The notes: a model not told the origin generated them from the letters alone. DNA of 64,000 bases from Bacillota bacterium (GCA_023443625.1 JAEZTQ010000036.1:23817-87816); one strand, 5' to 3'. Positions 42,171-52,443 are shown, numbered from the stretch's first letter. Translations and numbers: made by a program.

Positions 42171-44816
42171 TTATTTTGCTTCAAACCAATTGCAGCCTTC
42201 CTTAACTTCTGCCTCTAAAATCACAGATAAATCAGCTGCCCCTTGCATTTCGTCAACCATAATTTTAGCTACTTGATTCACTTCATCTTTATGAGTCTCG
42301 ACTAATAGTTCATCATGAATTTGAAGGATTAATCTGGACTTAAATTTCTCCTCCTTCAACCTCTGATTTACTCTGATCATGGCAATTTTAATAATATCTG
42401 CTGCGGTTCCCTGGATTGGAGAATTCATCGCCACTCGGTCTCCAAAGGAGCGTACCATGAAATTACTTGAAGCAAACTCTGGAATAGGTCTTCTACGCCC
42501 AAAAAGCGTCCTAGAATATCCCTCTTCCTTAGCATCTAAAACAAGACGATCAAGATAGGTCTTAACTTTGGGGTAGGTTTCAAAATATTTCTCGATATAA
42601 CGCTCTGCTTCCTTTCTGGTGATATTCAAATCCTGCCCCAGACCAAAGGAGCTAATTCCATATACAATACCAAAATTAACGGCTTTAGCACTACTACGCT
42701 GAGCAGAGGTGACTTCCTCAAAAGGAATATGAAACACCTCGGAAGCCGTTATTCTATGAATATCCTTTTCCTCCCGATAGGCATTAATTAATCTTTCATC
42801 TCCAGACATATGAGCAAGAACACGCAGCTCAATCTGCGAATAGTCTGCATCAAGAAATACATAACCTTCCTCAGGTATGAACACCTTACGGATTTGTCGA
42901 CCCAACTCCATCCTAATAGGAATATTCTGAAGATTTGGCTCTGTGCTACTAATTCTTCCTGTGGCGGTTATGGTTTGATGAAAACGACCATGAATCCTGC
43001 CATCCTCACCAATGTATCCAGCTAAACCATCTGCATAAGTGGATTTTAATTTGGTAAGTTGTCTATACTCTAATATCATCTTAACAATAGGGTGTTCTGA
43101 CTGAAGCTTCTCTAATATGTCTGCCGAGGTAGAATATCCTGTCTTTGTCTTCTTACCAAAGGGCAGCATAAGCTTCTCAAAAAGGATTACACCTAGCTGT
43201 TTTGGTGAGTTAATATTAAACTCTTCCCCTGCCAGTTCGTAGATGTCCTTCTCTAATTTATCAATACCAACTTTGAGGTTATCTCCGTATTCCTTGAGAG
43301 CTTCTTTATTCACCCGAATTCCTCTGCTCTCCATATCATGAAGGGAATATATGAGGGGCATCTCAATAGCATCAAATAATTCCTTCATTCCACTATGGGT
43401 TAATAAATCCCCAAGTACCCTACTAGCCTCAAGAGCAATATAGGCACTATAACAAGCATACTGTAAAAATGCTTCCTGCTTCTCTTCTAGCGCCGCTTTC
43501 AGAGTGCTTTTACCCATAAGATCCTCTCTGGAGGGCAGGGTAAGAGTAAGATAATCTCTTGCTATATCGTCATAATGATAGGTATCTGTCAGGGGATTCA
43601 ACAAATAGGCAGCAATGGATGCATCAAAAAGCTTATCCTTCTCTGTTGCATGAATAAACCCAAGTTGTTCCTTCAACCCAATAAGGGATAGAAGACTTTC
43701 TGCCTTCGCCAGCACAGTAGCCTTATCACACAAATATTCCTCCGTTATAAAACCGCCACATCTGATGAAATAAATCTTCTCTTTATCTTTACATACTGCA
43801 AGACCTAAGAGTCTATTATCTTCAATTATCATCTGTAAGCCTATGGCATCACTCCCTTTGTACATAATTTCAAAGGTTTGATCCGCTGCTGTCAAATCTT
43901 CAACCATTACAAAAGACTTTTCCATTCCCGTAGAATGGCTTACCTCTTCTGTCTGAAAACGAGCTATGAGATTTTTAAATTCCAATCTCTTGAATAAGAG
44001 ATATACCTCTTCATTATAAAGGTTATCTATACCCGCTTCTTCTATTTTAAAATCAATAGCACAATCGGTGCAGATAGTGGCTAATTTCTTTGATAAAAAT
44101 GCAAGTTCACGGTTTTCCATCAAAGACTTTGTAGCTTTATTTAAAGGCATCTCATCAATATGCTCATAGATATTCTCAATGGAATGATAAGCTTGGATCA
44201 ATTTAGCAGCTGTCTTTTCACCAATTCCAGGAACCCCAGGTATATTATCCGAGGCATCTCCCATCAATCCCTTTAAATCAATAAATTGTGTAGGAGTTAC
44301 ATTATACTTTTCTTTCACATCTGCTGCCAGATAGTCTTCAATTTCTGTCCCTGTTCGCTTAGTCTTAGGTATACGTATTTTGATTTTATCACTTGCCAGC
44401 TGTAGGAGATCCCTGTCACCTGATACCAGAGAGACTAGATTACCCTCCTTCTCTGCTCTATTTGCAAGAGTTCCAAGAACATCATCTGCTTCATATCCAG
44501 GCATCTCAAATACAGTAACCTTCATGGCCTTTAAGACTTCCTTCATCAGTGGAACTTGTTCCCTTAGTTCTTCCGGCATACCCTTTCTGGTTCCTTTATA
44601 ATCCTCAAACATCTCATGGCGGAAAGTCGGATGATGGGTATCAAAGGCTACAGTCAAATAATCCGGCTTCTCCTCCTCTAGGATTTTAAACATAATGTTA
44701 ATAAACCCTAAGACTGCATTGGTATGCTCTCCCTTGGAGGTGGTCAAATCCGGCAACCCATAAAATGCTCTATTTAAAATACTATGTCCATCAATTAATA
44801 CAATTTTTTTATCCAT
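42171..44816 (-). CDS. polA: DNA polymerase I
   Basis: An 881-residue replication/repair polymerase. The N-terminal 5'-3' exonuclease (IDGHSILNRAFYG, YEADDVLGTLA, GLMGDASDNIPGVPGIGEKT) is intact. The middle 3'-5' exonuclease domain lacks the DEDD metal ligands, as in many Firmicutes, so it should not proofread. The polymerase domain has DADYSQIELRVLAHMS (motif A), RSSAKAVNFGIVYG (motif B) and LQIHDELLVE (motif C). Confidence 0.95.
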   Translation of the reverse strand: MDKKIVLIDGHSILNRAFYGLPDLTTSKGEHTNAVLGFINIMFKILEEEKPDYLTVAFDTHHPTFRHEMFEDYKGTRKGMPEELREQVPLMKEVLKAMKVTVFEMPGYEADDVLGTLANRAEKEGNLVSLVSGDRDLLQLASDKIKIRIPKTKRTGTEIEDYLAADVKEKYNVTPTQFIDLKGLMGDASDNIPGVPGIGEKTAAKLIQAYHSIENIYEHIDEMPLNKATKSLMENRELAFLSKKLATICTDCAIDFKIEEAGIDNLYNEEVYLLFKRLEFKNLIARFQTEEVSHSTGMEKSFVMVEDLTAADQTFEIMYKGSDAIGLQMIIEDNRLLGLAVCKDKEKIYFIRCGGFITEEYLCDKATVLAKAESLLSLIGLKEQLGFIHATEKDKLFDASIAAYLLNPLTDTYHYDDIARDYLTLTLPSREDLMGKSTLKAALEEKQEAFLQYACYSAYIALEASRVLGDLLTHSGMKELFDAIEMPLIYSLHDMESRGIRVNKEALKEYGDNLKVGIDKLEKDIYELAGEEFNINSPKQLGVILFEKLMLPFGKKTKTGYSTSADILEKLQSEHPIVKMILEYRQLTKLKSTYADGLAGYIGEDGRIHGRFHQTITATGRISSTEPNLQNIPIRMELGRQIRKVFIPEEGYVFLDADYSQIELRVLAHMSGDERLINAYREEKDIHRITASEVFHIPFEEVTSAQRSSAKAVNFGIVYGISSFGLGQDLNITRKEAERYIEKYFETYPKVKTYLDRLVLDAKEEGYSRTLFGRRRPIPEFASSNFMVRSFGDRVAMNSPIQGTAADIIKIAMIRVNQRLKEEKFKSRLILQIHDELLVETHKDEVNQVAKIMVDEMQGAADLSVILEAEVKEGCNWFEAK

Positions 44817-44857
44817 ATTTTCTTTACAGGGAAGTAAAATCCCTTTAAAGCCTCCTT

Positions 44858-45349
44858 CTATTTCTTATTATGCTCTTCTTGTTTAGGAGCTATTTCTTCA
44901 ATACCTTGCTTCTTAAGATATATTTTTAACAGTTCATGCCTCTCTTCATATCTTTTAGCAAAATACACTCTTCTGATATTATAATCTTTATCACTAAGAT
45001 AATTTGTGTTTTCCGTACTCTTTTCAGCATAACGGATGCTAAGTAAAAAAGCCAGAGAAATCATTAACAAAATTAATAATGTCTTTTTTCTGTAATAGAT
45101 ATATTTAATATGAATAATTTTCTCTTGGGATTTCTTTATCTTATCTGATAAATCCTTCTTATAATCATAGGATAGATTCCTATCCTCATCCAACTGCTTC
45201 ATGGCCGTTAAAAGAACATAATAAAAATCCAGTTCCTCTTTACAGTTAGGGCAAGATTCCATATGGTCAAGAAACCCCTCCATCTCCTGCATACTTAATT
45301 CATTATTCACAAAAGGAGTTATCATACTTTGTACTTTGCTACATGTCAT
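44858..45349 (-). CDS. Zinc-finger anti-sigma factor (zf-HC2), orphan
   Basis: A 163-residue membrane protein whose N terminus has the HxxxCxxC zinc-binding anti-sigma signature (Cys3; DHMESCPNCKEEL, His29-Cys33-Cys36). A membrane helix (about residues 88-105, LLILLMISLAFLLSIRY) precedes an extracytoplasmic tail. Such proteins hold an ECF sigma factor at the membrane and are usually encoded just downstream of it. Here the upstream neighbour is a tRNA on the other strand beside an integrated element, so the cognate sigma gene is not adjacent. Confidence 0.8.
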   Translation of the reverse strand: MTCSKVQSMITPFVNNELSMQEMEGFLDHMESCPNCKEELDFYYVLLTAMKQLDEDRNLSYDYKKDLSDKIKKSQEKIIHIKYIYYRKKTLLILLMISLAFLLSIRYAEKSTENTNYLSDKDYNIRRVYFAKRYEERHELLKIYLKKQGIEEIAPKQEEHNKK

Positions 45350-45570
45350 TCTTTACAGCTCCTTATACATTCACAGTTATTTTCCTTGCCCTTTGGCCGT
45401 GCAACACAATTAATAAAGAAAAAACCATCTTATCAACAAATTATAACATATTTTCTTCTTGTTTTTTAGTTTCTTTTGTTTTTTCTTATATTTTCATACT
45501 TTCTTTTTGTTTTTCATTTTCACACTTGAAATATAATATTAATTGTGATAGAATAAACCTCGTCACAAAT

Positions 45571-45653
45571 GCGGATGTGGCGGAATGGCAGACGCAGCAG
45601 ACTCAAAATCTGCCGCTCGCGAGGGTGTGAGGGTTCGAGTCCCTCTATCCGCA
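45571..45653 (+). tRNA. tRNA-Leu (anticodon CAA)
   Basis: An 83-nt type II tRNA. The acceptor stem GCGGATG pairs with TATCCGC; the anticodon stem GCAGA/TCTGC encloses CTCAAAA, giving anticodon CAA for UUG leucine codons. There is a long variable arm, a T-arm GAGGGTTCGAGTCCCTC and discriminator A. CCA is not encoded. It borders the decayed integrated element, and tRNA-Leu genes are common attachment targets. Confidence 0.95.
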
Positions 45654-45699
45654 GTAAAGTAAGCATTTGCAAGTGTTTTGCAGTGTTTCAAGTTCTAAC

Positions 45700-45753
45700 A
45701 GAACACATCAGACTTTTACTGGATTTTACGGTAGTCTGATGTGTTCTTTTTTT
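45700..45753 (+). terminator. Terminator after tRNA-Leu
   Basis: A 15-bp perfect stem (AGAACACATCAGACT and complement) followed by seven T residues. Confidence 0.92.
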
Positions 45754-45862
45754 GTCGTTCGACAGGTATTTGTACTTCAAGCTGTTACTCTTACAGTAAA
45801 TACTTCTTCATATAATAATACATCATTCTACCCCATTATATCGCAAAGGGGAAAAATCAATC

Positions 45863-46547
45863 ATGAAAAAGAAACTATTATTACAAGCAAACAACTGCCC
45901 TACTATTGACGAAGCTATATCTACTTATTGCGTAAGTGTACTGTAAAGAATATGTCTGAAAGAACAATCCGTCTTTACAGGATAGATATTGCTGACTTCC
46001 TTAAATATTGTGGTGAAGATATTGAGTTTATCAGTGATATAACCTCTTCGACTGTAGATAATTATATCCTAAATCGCAGACAATCGCAATCATGTAGTCA
46101 AATTACAATCAATAGTCATTTACGAAGTATCAGAGCGTTTCTATATTGGGCTATGGAAGAAAGGTATATCAACTATCCTTTTACCTTTACTATTCCCAAA
46201 GCAGAGAAGAAGCACTTTCGTAAAGGAGAACCAGATGATTATGTTTTTTGTAATTCTTATGGACTACAGGCTTATCAAAGAACAATTCAAGAGCAATTAG
46301 CAAATTCAATAAATCTCGTGGAGTCCTTAAGACTTCCGTACATTTATATCCACATACTTTTGCTAAACAATGGATATTGGCAGGAGGGGATATCTTTCGC
46401 TTACAAAAAATATTAGGTCATTCGGATTTAACCGTAGTTAAGGAATATGTCAATATGTTCTCGTATAATATGGCAATAGACTTTGACAAATTCAATCCTT
46501 TAGACAATTTGAACATTACAAATAAAAATACTATTCGAACGAGATAG
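45863..46547 (+). pseudogene. Tyrosine recombinase (integrase), frameshifted and internally deleted
   Basis: Remnant of an XerC/D-type integrase. The reading begins at an ATG at 45863 (MKKKLLLQANNCPTIDEAIS), shifts frame near 45929 into the SAM-like N-terminal core (MSERTIRLYRIDIADFLKYC, NSHLRSIRAFLYWAMEERYI). It then jumps from KKHFRKGEPDDYVFCNSYG straight to the C-terminal part, losing roughly 90 residues including the first catalytic arginine. After another frameshift near 46300 it ends with HLYPHTFAKQWI and LQKILGHSDLTVVKEYVNM, where the usual RHTFA arginine is Pro. It cannot be active. Lying right after tRNA-Leu, it marks the end of an integrated element. Confidence 0.88.
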
Positions 46548-46564
46548 TTAAGGGGGGTACTAGG

Positions 46565-47134
46565 ATGAAAAAAATAATAGGATACGCAAGAGTTTCAACT
46601 GTAGACCAGAACTTAGATAGGCAGATTGAAGCTCTACAGGAAGCTGGCTGTGAGAAGATATACCAAGAGAAAGTAACTGGTACTAAGATGGATAGACCAG
46701 AGCTAAAGAAGTTACTGGCAGAGCTACAGGCTGGGGATACTGTCATATTCAAAGAACTAACAAGAGTATCCCGTTCTGCCAAAGATTTATTGCAGATGGT
46801 CGAGGAAATAACCAGTAAGGGCTGTTACATAAAGTCTCTTTCTGAAAGCTGGATAGATACTGAAAGTCCTACAGGGGAATTCATGTTAACAGTCTTTTCT
46901 GGGCTGGCTCAGATGGAAAGACGAATATTGCTAGAGTGAACTTCCGAGGGTCGTAAAATGGCAATTAAAAGATGGGTTCGCATGGGTAGACCAAAGAAGA
47001 ACTCTAAGCCGCTGGAACATGCTATAGAGTTATACAAGGAAAAGAAAATATCTATCCATAAAATCTGCGAATATACAGGAGTAAGTAAAGCTACACTCTG
47101 TAGACGATTGAAAGAACAGGGCTTGACAGGATAG
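46565..47134 (+). pseudogene. Serine recombinase (resolvase/invertase) with one in-frame stop
   Basis: A site-specific recombinase of the Tn3-resolvase/Hin type. The catalytic serine is in IGYARVSTVDQNLDRQI; the core continues to GEFMLTVFSGLAQMERRILLE. A TGA at 46937-46939 then interrupts the frame where CGA (Arg, in the usual ERRILLERTSEGR) is expected. The same frame continues with TSEGRKMAIKRWVRMGRPKK and an HTH (ISIHKICEYTGVSKATLCRR) to a TAG at 47134. One C-to-T change would explain the loss, so inactivation looks recent; the truncated 124-residue product would lack its DNA-binding domain. Confidence 0.88.
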
Positions 47135-47318
47135 GAAGTGAAAACTACATAGTAATTAGGATAATAAGGTAGCCGACAGTTGTTGCTGTTAGCTTCTTCT
47201 TGTATTAAAAGTGTACTTTTCGCATAAGTTTCAATAAGGTAAGGTTTATATTCAAAGATTTGGATATAATTTGGAAATGAAGAAAGTTAAAGTGGTTTAA
47301 TTTATTAAAGGGGTAGCC

Positions 47319-48767
47319 ATGAAAAGATTAATTTTATTACTTTGTTTTGTTTTGTCTTTTTTGATTACCGGTTGTTCTAATAGCAATAAAGAAGACGATA
47401 TAAAGCAAATTCAAACTAACATTACAAAAGATTACAATTTAGATAGTGACATTACTACAGCTTTAACACCAACTTTAGCACCAACTGTGACACCAACTGA
47501 ACAGCTAACAATAACCACAGAAATAACAAAGGTTGTTAATGTTGAGGATAACGAATTATTAAATAATGTAACCGAATTATGTAAAAGTCCAAGACGTTTT
47601 GATACTGATGGTGAGCAAAGGGCGTTAAGCTTTCTAAAGGATAAAATGACAGAATACGGATATCAAACGCAAACACAGGAATTCTATGTCTATAAAAAAA
47701 CACTCAATGATATTTATTCAGCTACAGCATGGCAATATTTTGATAAATATACTAGTGTGAAAGACAACACCGGTAAAGGAACTAATCTTATTGCGACTGT
47801 TAATTCAATTAATAATAAGACCTTATATATCACAGCACATTATGATACTACAAGAGACACTAACGGGATTAGAGATAATGGCTCTGGCGTTGCAGTAGTT
47901 ATGGAAATTGCCAGACAGTTACAAGGAATAAATCTTCCAATAAATGTAGAATTTATCTTTTTTAGTGTAGAGGAGGCAGGTATGCAAGGGTCTGCCTATT
48001 TTGTTTCACAATTAACCCAAGAAGAAAAAGAAAATTCCTTAGGGTGTATCAATATAGATGTGGTAGGCGAAAAGGGAGAACATGAGGTGATTTTAAAAAC
48101 GAATTCATCCCAGTTAAATGTCTTATCTTTGCTTATGGATGAACATCATACATTTGGACATTTCAGAAGTGAAGCCAGCGATCATTTTTCCTTTTTCATG
48201 GGGGGAATACCGGCGATATATCTTGCTGATGATAAATTATCTACAAAGGACGATACTGACAATCCTTTAGAAGAATTAGACATAGCAAAACTTAAGGTAC
48301 TGACTCAAATCATATGCGACTTTATCATTAATTTTAATATAGACAATTACAATAATTTATTAGGAAACTCATATACTAAGGAATATACTGATTTACCGAA
48401 TACAGGGAAGATAAATGATTACTCACTTATACAGGTAAATAAAATATTAAGAGAAAATGGAGCTGGTTCAGATAAACAATACATTTGGAAAAATGAAAAT
48501 GGAAATCAAGTAGTTATAACAGAAAAGGACAGCAGATTTCTTAGAGAAGATTTGGCAGCAGAAATCCAAGCTTTCAATACAATTAACGATTATACAAAAT
48601 ATAGAATCTTTGAGGAGAATAATGTCATAATTGTTAAATATGCTGATTTGGTTTCATTCAGTTTATATGAATTAGAAGGAAATGTTTCAAAAGATGAAGC
48701 GTTGGAATTATTAGAAAATATAGGTGTATTTACTTCTAATATTTATTTGATGGACTCATTGAATTAG
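47319..48767 (+). CDS. M28-family metallopeptidase lipoprotein
   Basis: A 482-residue exported peptidase. The lipoprotein signal ends LITGCSNSN (Cys19); a Thr/Pro-rich linker follows; the M28 aminopeptidase domain (about residues 80-345) has the zinc ligands in ITAHYDTTRDTNG, RDNGSGVAVVMEIA, FSVEEAGMQGSAYF (catalytic Glu), NIDVVGEKG and SDHFSFFMGGIPAIYL. The C-terminal ~130 residues are unassigned. It is intact, while its neighbours in this element are mostly broken. AAAGGGG precedes the ATG. Confidence 0.85.
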   Translation: MKRLILLLCFVLSFLITGCSNSNKEDDIKQIQTNITKDYNLDSDITTALTPTLAPTVTPTEQLTITTEITKVVNVEDNELLNNVTELCKSPRRFDTDGEQRALSFLKDKMTEYGYQTQTQEFYVYKKTLNDIYSATAWQYFDKYTSVKDNTGKGTNLIATVNSINNKTLYITAHYDTTRDTNGIRDNGSGVAVVMEIARQLQGINLPINVEFIFFSVEEAGMQGSAYFVSQLTQEEKENSLGCINIDVVGEKGEHEVILKTNSSQLNVLSLLMDEHHTFGHFRSEASDHFSFFMGGIPAIYLADDKLSTKDDTDNPLEELDIAKLKVLTQIICDFIINFNIDNYNNLLGNSYTKEYTDLPNTGKINDYSLIQVNKILRENGAGSDKQYIWKNENGNQVVITEKDSRFLREDLAAEIQAFNTINDYTKYRIFEENNVIIVKYADLVSFSLYELEGNVSKDEALELLENIGVFTSNIYLMDSLN

Positions 48768-48773
48768 CAATAA

Positions 48774-48810
48774 AAGAAGCCTACAGTAGTCTGTGAGCTT
48801 CTTTTTATAT
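48774..48810 (+). terminator. Terminator after the M28 peptidase gene
   Basis: AAGAAGC-CTACAG and CTGTGAGCTTCTT form a hairpin with loop TAGT followed by TTTTTATAT. Confidence 0.75.
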
Positions 48811-48926
48811 ACCCTCTAATAATTTCATAAAACTACCACCAGAAATCATGTCACACTCCATCAAGAATTCCAACATTCGCTATTGTAGAGAACTATAACA
48901 ATCAGCGAAGAGGAAAGGTGATAAGT

Positions 48927-49106
48927 ATGGCAAAAAAGCAATTGTTCATAAAAGCAAACGAAAGAAAAAACGGTGTAGTCTATAAAAGCTTACAGGAAAC
49001 CCCTGTTAATTCTTTTGATTGTTTTAAAGAAACCGTTATGCGAAGTAATTACAAAAAGTGCAGTTATATTGGTATGGCAGCAGAAATTGAAAAGTGTTCA
49101 ACTTAA
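48927..49106 (+). CDS. Small hypothetical protein
   Basis: A 59-residue basic protein starting MAKKQLFIKANERKNGVVYK, with three cysteines. The ATG at 48927 is chosen because GAGGAAAGGTG precedes it at good spacing. No family is recognised. It lies inside the decayed element between the peptidase gene and phage tail remnants; it could be a real small gene or the start of a broken one. Confidence 0.4.
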   Translation: MAKKQLFIKANERKNGVVYKSLQETPVNSFDCFKETVMRSNYKKCSYIGMAAEIEKCST

Positions 49107-49292
49107 CGCAATGAACAATCGTTAGGTAATAGAAGTCGTGGTGGGTATATATGGGTTTTCCTAACATATGGAAGATGTTATGTTGCACATCAAAAACTGC
49201 TGCCATAACTGTATATAAAATACACTTGCTTATTCTTATGTATTAAAACCTCTCAATACATCATACAGAGTATATAATTTGTAATTGGTAAT

Positions 49293-50263
49293 ATGTTATC
49301 TAGTAAATTAATTAATTCAGAAAATTTGTCAATAATAAATACAGTTGGAAATTTTTCTATTAAAAATGATACAGGATTTACAGCTACTGCTACTGCTGGT
49401 GCTAACACATATCAAGTCGGTATTAAACGACTCCTGCTGATATATTTGGGATCAAGGTGAATGGTACTAATAAATTTCAGATCGATGTAGTAAATAATAG
49501 ACTTGTGTTTTCATACACAATTAGTTGCGCTAATATTGTTGGTTCTACAATTAATGACAATACAATTACTGGTTGTACTATAACAGGCGTAAGTATAACT
49601 GGTAATACAATCACTGGTGGTACTATAAATGGTAGTACAGTTAATACTACTCCTGGCAACATAGGTGGTTGGAGTATTGGTGCTAGTGTATTAACTAGCT
49701 ACGGTGATGCAACAATTAATATTCTAAACGGAAGCAATAAAGCAATTGATTATCTTATCGTGGATTATCTTTGCATAAACAGAAGTAAAGCTAATCAGCA
49801 TTTCTGTGATATAAGCTCAGTATATGATAGTTCGTCGGGAGTAGGTGGAGTCGTATTTTCACAAGGGCTTGATGCAAAACTTATAGCTTTTGGACATAAT
49901 ACAAATAGTACTACTTTTGATCTTGATCTAGTATTTTCAGATACAGGATTTTCTGCTACAAGTCTTGGTACTTTTTTATCTGGATTTACGTTTTTAAGAA
50001 ATGTTGATGTTAGAGCTTCTTTTACCGTTGGGGGAAATGTTGTAGCCACCCAATTATATATTCAAAATTATAGTTATTCAAAATCAAATTGTGACACGCT
50101 GTTTGCTCCTATGTCGCATACTCATTCTATTTATGCTACAACGTCTTATGTGTCAACTGTAATTGCATCACTTAATACTTCCATAAAGGCATGGGTATCT
50201 GATAATTTTCAGCCTAAATCAAATATTTTGTATTTTTTTACATTTTGTGGTATAATGCATTAA
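49293..50263 (+). pseudogene. Phage tail-fibre/minor structural protein remnant
   Basis: A first piece (49293 to about 49430, MLSSKLINSENLSIINTVGN...) is joined by a frameshift near 49428 to the longer frame 49457-50263. The latter contains tandem TITG/SITGNTITGG-type repeats, PGNIGGWSIGASVLTS (a motif of siphophage tail-tip proteins) and ATSLGTFLSGF. The C terminus ends in an abrupt non-homologous-looking stretch (ILYFFTFCGIMH), suggesting truncation. It is part of the decayed prophage. Confidence 0.7.
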
Positions 50264-50276
50264 AGAGGTGAATATA

Positions 50277-51437
50277 ATGAAGGCTAAAGCTTTAATTATT
50301 TTAATGATAATTGTATATATAAATATTATTCCTATAAGCGCACATGGGTCTATAATAAATGTGTCTATTTTGAATGATGAAATAAACACATATACCGTAT
50401 CAAATCAAAATGAAAAAATACAGGTTTTAAATTATATTAAAGCAAATCTTGAAACAAATGTAAGAATTATATATTCTGGAGATACCATCCCTTTATGTAA
50501 AAAGGATTTGAAATTTTATTATTTTACGGACACATTTGACTATAACTATATCTATCAAAACGATATTCTCATAAATACTTACCAAGTTAATTCAAATAAA
50601 GGGTTCGGTATAAAAGATATATCTTACAATAAAAAAGATAAAACAGTATCTGTTGTTTATGAATTTTCATACTATGATGATTTTGAGCATTCTAAATTTG
50701 TTATTGATAGAATTAATAGTGAAATAAAAAATAATATTTCATTTTTACAAAATGATTATCAAAAAGCATTATGGGCTTATAATTGGGTTATTAATAATGT
50801 TCATTATGATTATAATTTAAATAATTTTTCAGCATATAGCGGTGTGAATGGTGATGGCACTGTTTGTATCGGATATTCTGTATTATATAGTTTAATAATG
50901 AATAAGTTAGGATTAGAATGTAAGTTCATTGAAGGTTCGGTATACAAAAATACTGGCAACAATCATGCATGGAATATAATTAAGTTAGATGGAAAATGGT
51001 ATTGTGTTGACACTACGTGGGGTGATCAGGTAGGATTAGAAAAATATTTTCTAAAATCTATATATACTATGAATACATCAGAATATGGTTATCATGTTTC
51101 AGAAGTTTATGATAATTATATTAAAGCAGGAGAAGTATTTTCAGACGATGATTATTCACTTGATAAAATAGTAGAAAACTCTCCGATGTCACCATCAGTA
51201 TATAATGTTAACATGAGTATTTTAAAGGTTAATTATTTAGGATTAAATGAAAATTTTCAGTTTGTAATCGATAATCCCGATAATATAAAATTAGAATACA
51301 CAAGTACAGATTCTAAAGTAGTAAAGATTGATAAAAATGGTCTAATTACTGGAAACAAAGTCGGAGAAACAATTGTTACTGCATATAATGTGGACTTAAA
51401 TATAGCTCAGAGCTGTAAGATAACCGTAATAAAGTAA
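50277..51437 (+). CDS. Secreted transglutaminase-like protein with Ig-like (Big_2) domain
   Basis: A 386-residue exported protein. After a signal peptide (about residues 1-25) comes a transglutaminase-like domain whose triad is visible: Cys in GDGTVCIGYSVLYS, His in GNNHAWNIIKLDG and Asp in WYCVDTTWGDQ. The C-terminal ~80 residues form a bacterial Ig-like domain (YTSTDSKVVKIDKNGLITGN, GETIVTAYN). Such proteins act on the cell surface as proteases or cross-linkers. GAGGTGAATATA precedes the ATG at 50277. It is intact within a broken prophage and may be cargo. Confidence 0.82.
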   Translation: MKAKALIILMIIVYINIIPISAHGSIINVSILNDEINTYTVSNQNEKIQVLNYIKANLETNVRIIYSGDTIPLCKKDLKFYYFTDTFDYNYIYQNDILINTYQVNSNKGFGIKDISYNKKDKTVSVVYEFSYYDDFEHSKFVIDRINSEIKNNISFLQNDYQKALWAYNWVINNVHYDYNLNNFSAYSGVNGDGTVCIGYSVLYSLIMNKLGLECKFIEGSVYKNTGNNHAWNIIKLDGKWYCVDTTWGDQVGLEKYFLKSIYTMNTSEYGYHVSEVYDNYIKAGEVFSDDDYSLDKIVENSPMSPSVYNVNMSILKVNYLGLNENFQFVIDNPDNIKLEYTSTDSKVVKIDKNGLITGNKVGETIVTAYNVDLNIAQSCKITVIK

Positions 51438-51443
51438 ACTAAT

Positions 51444-51474
51444 AAAGCATCAGTCTTTGGATTGGTGCTTTCTA
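51444..51474 (+). terminator. Terminator after the transglutaminase-like gene
   Basis: AAAGCATCAGTC pairs imperfectly with GATTGGTGCTTT, followed by a short T-rich run. Confidence 0.55.
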
Positions 51475-51555
51475 TATGTTAAACGTTCACGTTCCTTGTT
51501 TTTATTTTCCACCCATTGTATAATAATGGTATATCCAACAATAGGTGGAAATGTA

Positions 51556-52343
51556 ATGAAATACAACTGTAGAAAATTCATGTTTTTATTATTTCATTAT
51601 TTACTGTTGTATGCTTTGTTTCAGTGGTGAATTCCTATGCAGCTACTCCTAAAATAAACAAAAGCAAACTAACTCTTATTCTTGGAGAGGGATATCAGCT
51701 TAAAATATTAGATACAAATAAGAAAGTAACTTGAGTTCTGATGATGAAAAAGTTGCTGAAGTTGATACATCTGGTAAAATTACTACTAAAAAGATGGGAT
51801 AGCTACTATTACAGGTAAAATTAGTTCTAATAAGTATATGTGTAAATTAACCGTTAGTAAAATTACATCAGAATCCTTAAAGAATTATTTAAATAGGCGT
51901 TATTCAACAATAAAAACTGATTTAGGAAACATTAAACTTTCTTTCACTGTTAAGGAAAATGAAACAATCTTTTATCCATATGACTATTGTATCAACGTTT
52001 ATTTTAATGAAGAAGATGTATTTGATATCTTAAGAAGTAATAGGTATACACATGATGAAAAAATTAAATTTCGAGATTTACTTAAGATGAGACAAAAAAG
52101 TATTGCTAAAGCATTGATTAAATTAATGCCGATAAGAATTTATATGGTTGTTACTTTAATTCATATTATAAATATCCAAATATTCATGAAGGATTTACGT
52201 CTTATACATATTATTCGTGGGTTAATTACAAGATAATAGAGTTTAGTAATTATTATGATTATATATTATTATCTTATGATGAATCTCTTGTATCTAAATT
52301 CAAATGGACAAGCGGACTCGACGATAATTTATATCATGATTAA
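51556..52343 (+). pseudogene. Secreted Ig-like (Big_2) domain protein, multiply frameshifted
   Basis: Conceptual repair of several frameshifts gives a signal-peptide protein (…VVNSYAATPKINKSKLTLIL) with a Big_2-type domain (SSDDEKVAEVDTSGKITTKK). It continues into a domain with YSTIKTDLGNIKLSFTVKEN and NLYGCYFNSYYKYPNIHEGF, ending at a TAA at 52341. Breaks occur near 51600, 51733, 51799 and 52130. Such dense damage shows a long-dead gene. It resembles the preceding transglutaminase-like gene in architecture, so it may be an old cargo paralogue. Confidence 0.75.
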
Positions 52344-52415
52344 ATTGTGTATAGTTCTTAAAAGTATTTATATAAAGCATTTTACTATAAAAATAAATTC
52401 ATAGAAACTAAATTA

Positions 52416-52443
52416 GAGTCGGATACTCTCCGGCTCTTTTATT
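52416..52443 (+). terminator. Terminator-like hairpin
   Basis: GAGTCGG and CCGGCTC pair across a 7-nt loop, followed by TTTTATT, just upstream of the phage gene remnant at 52475. Confidence 0.7.
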
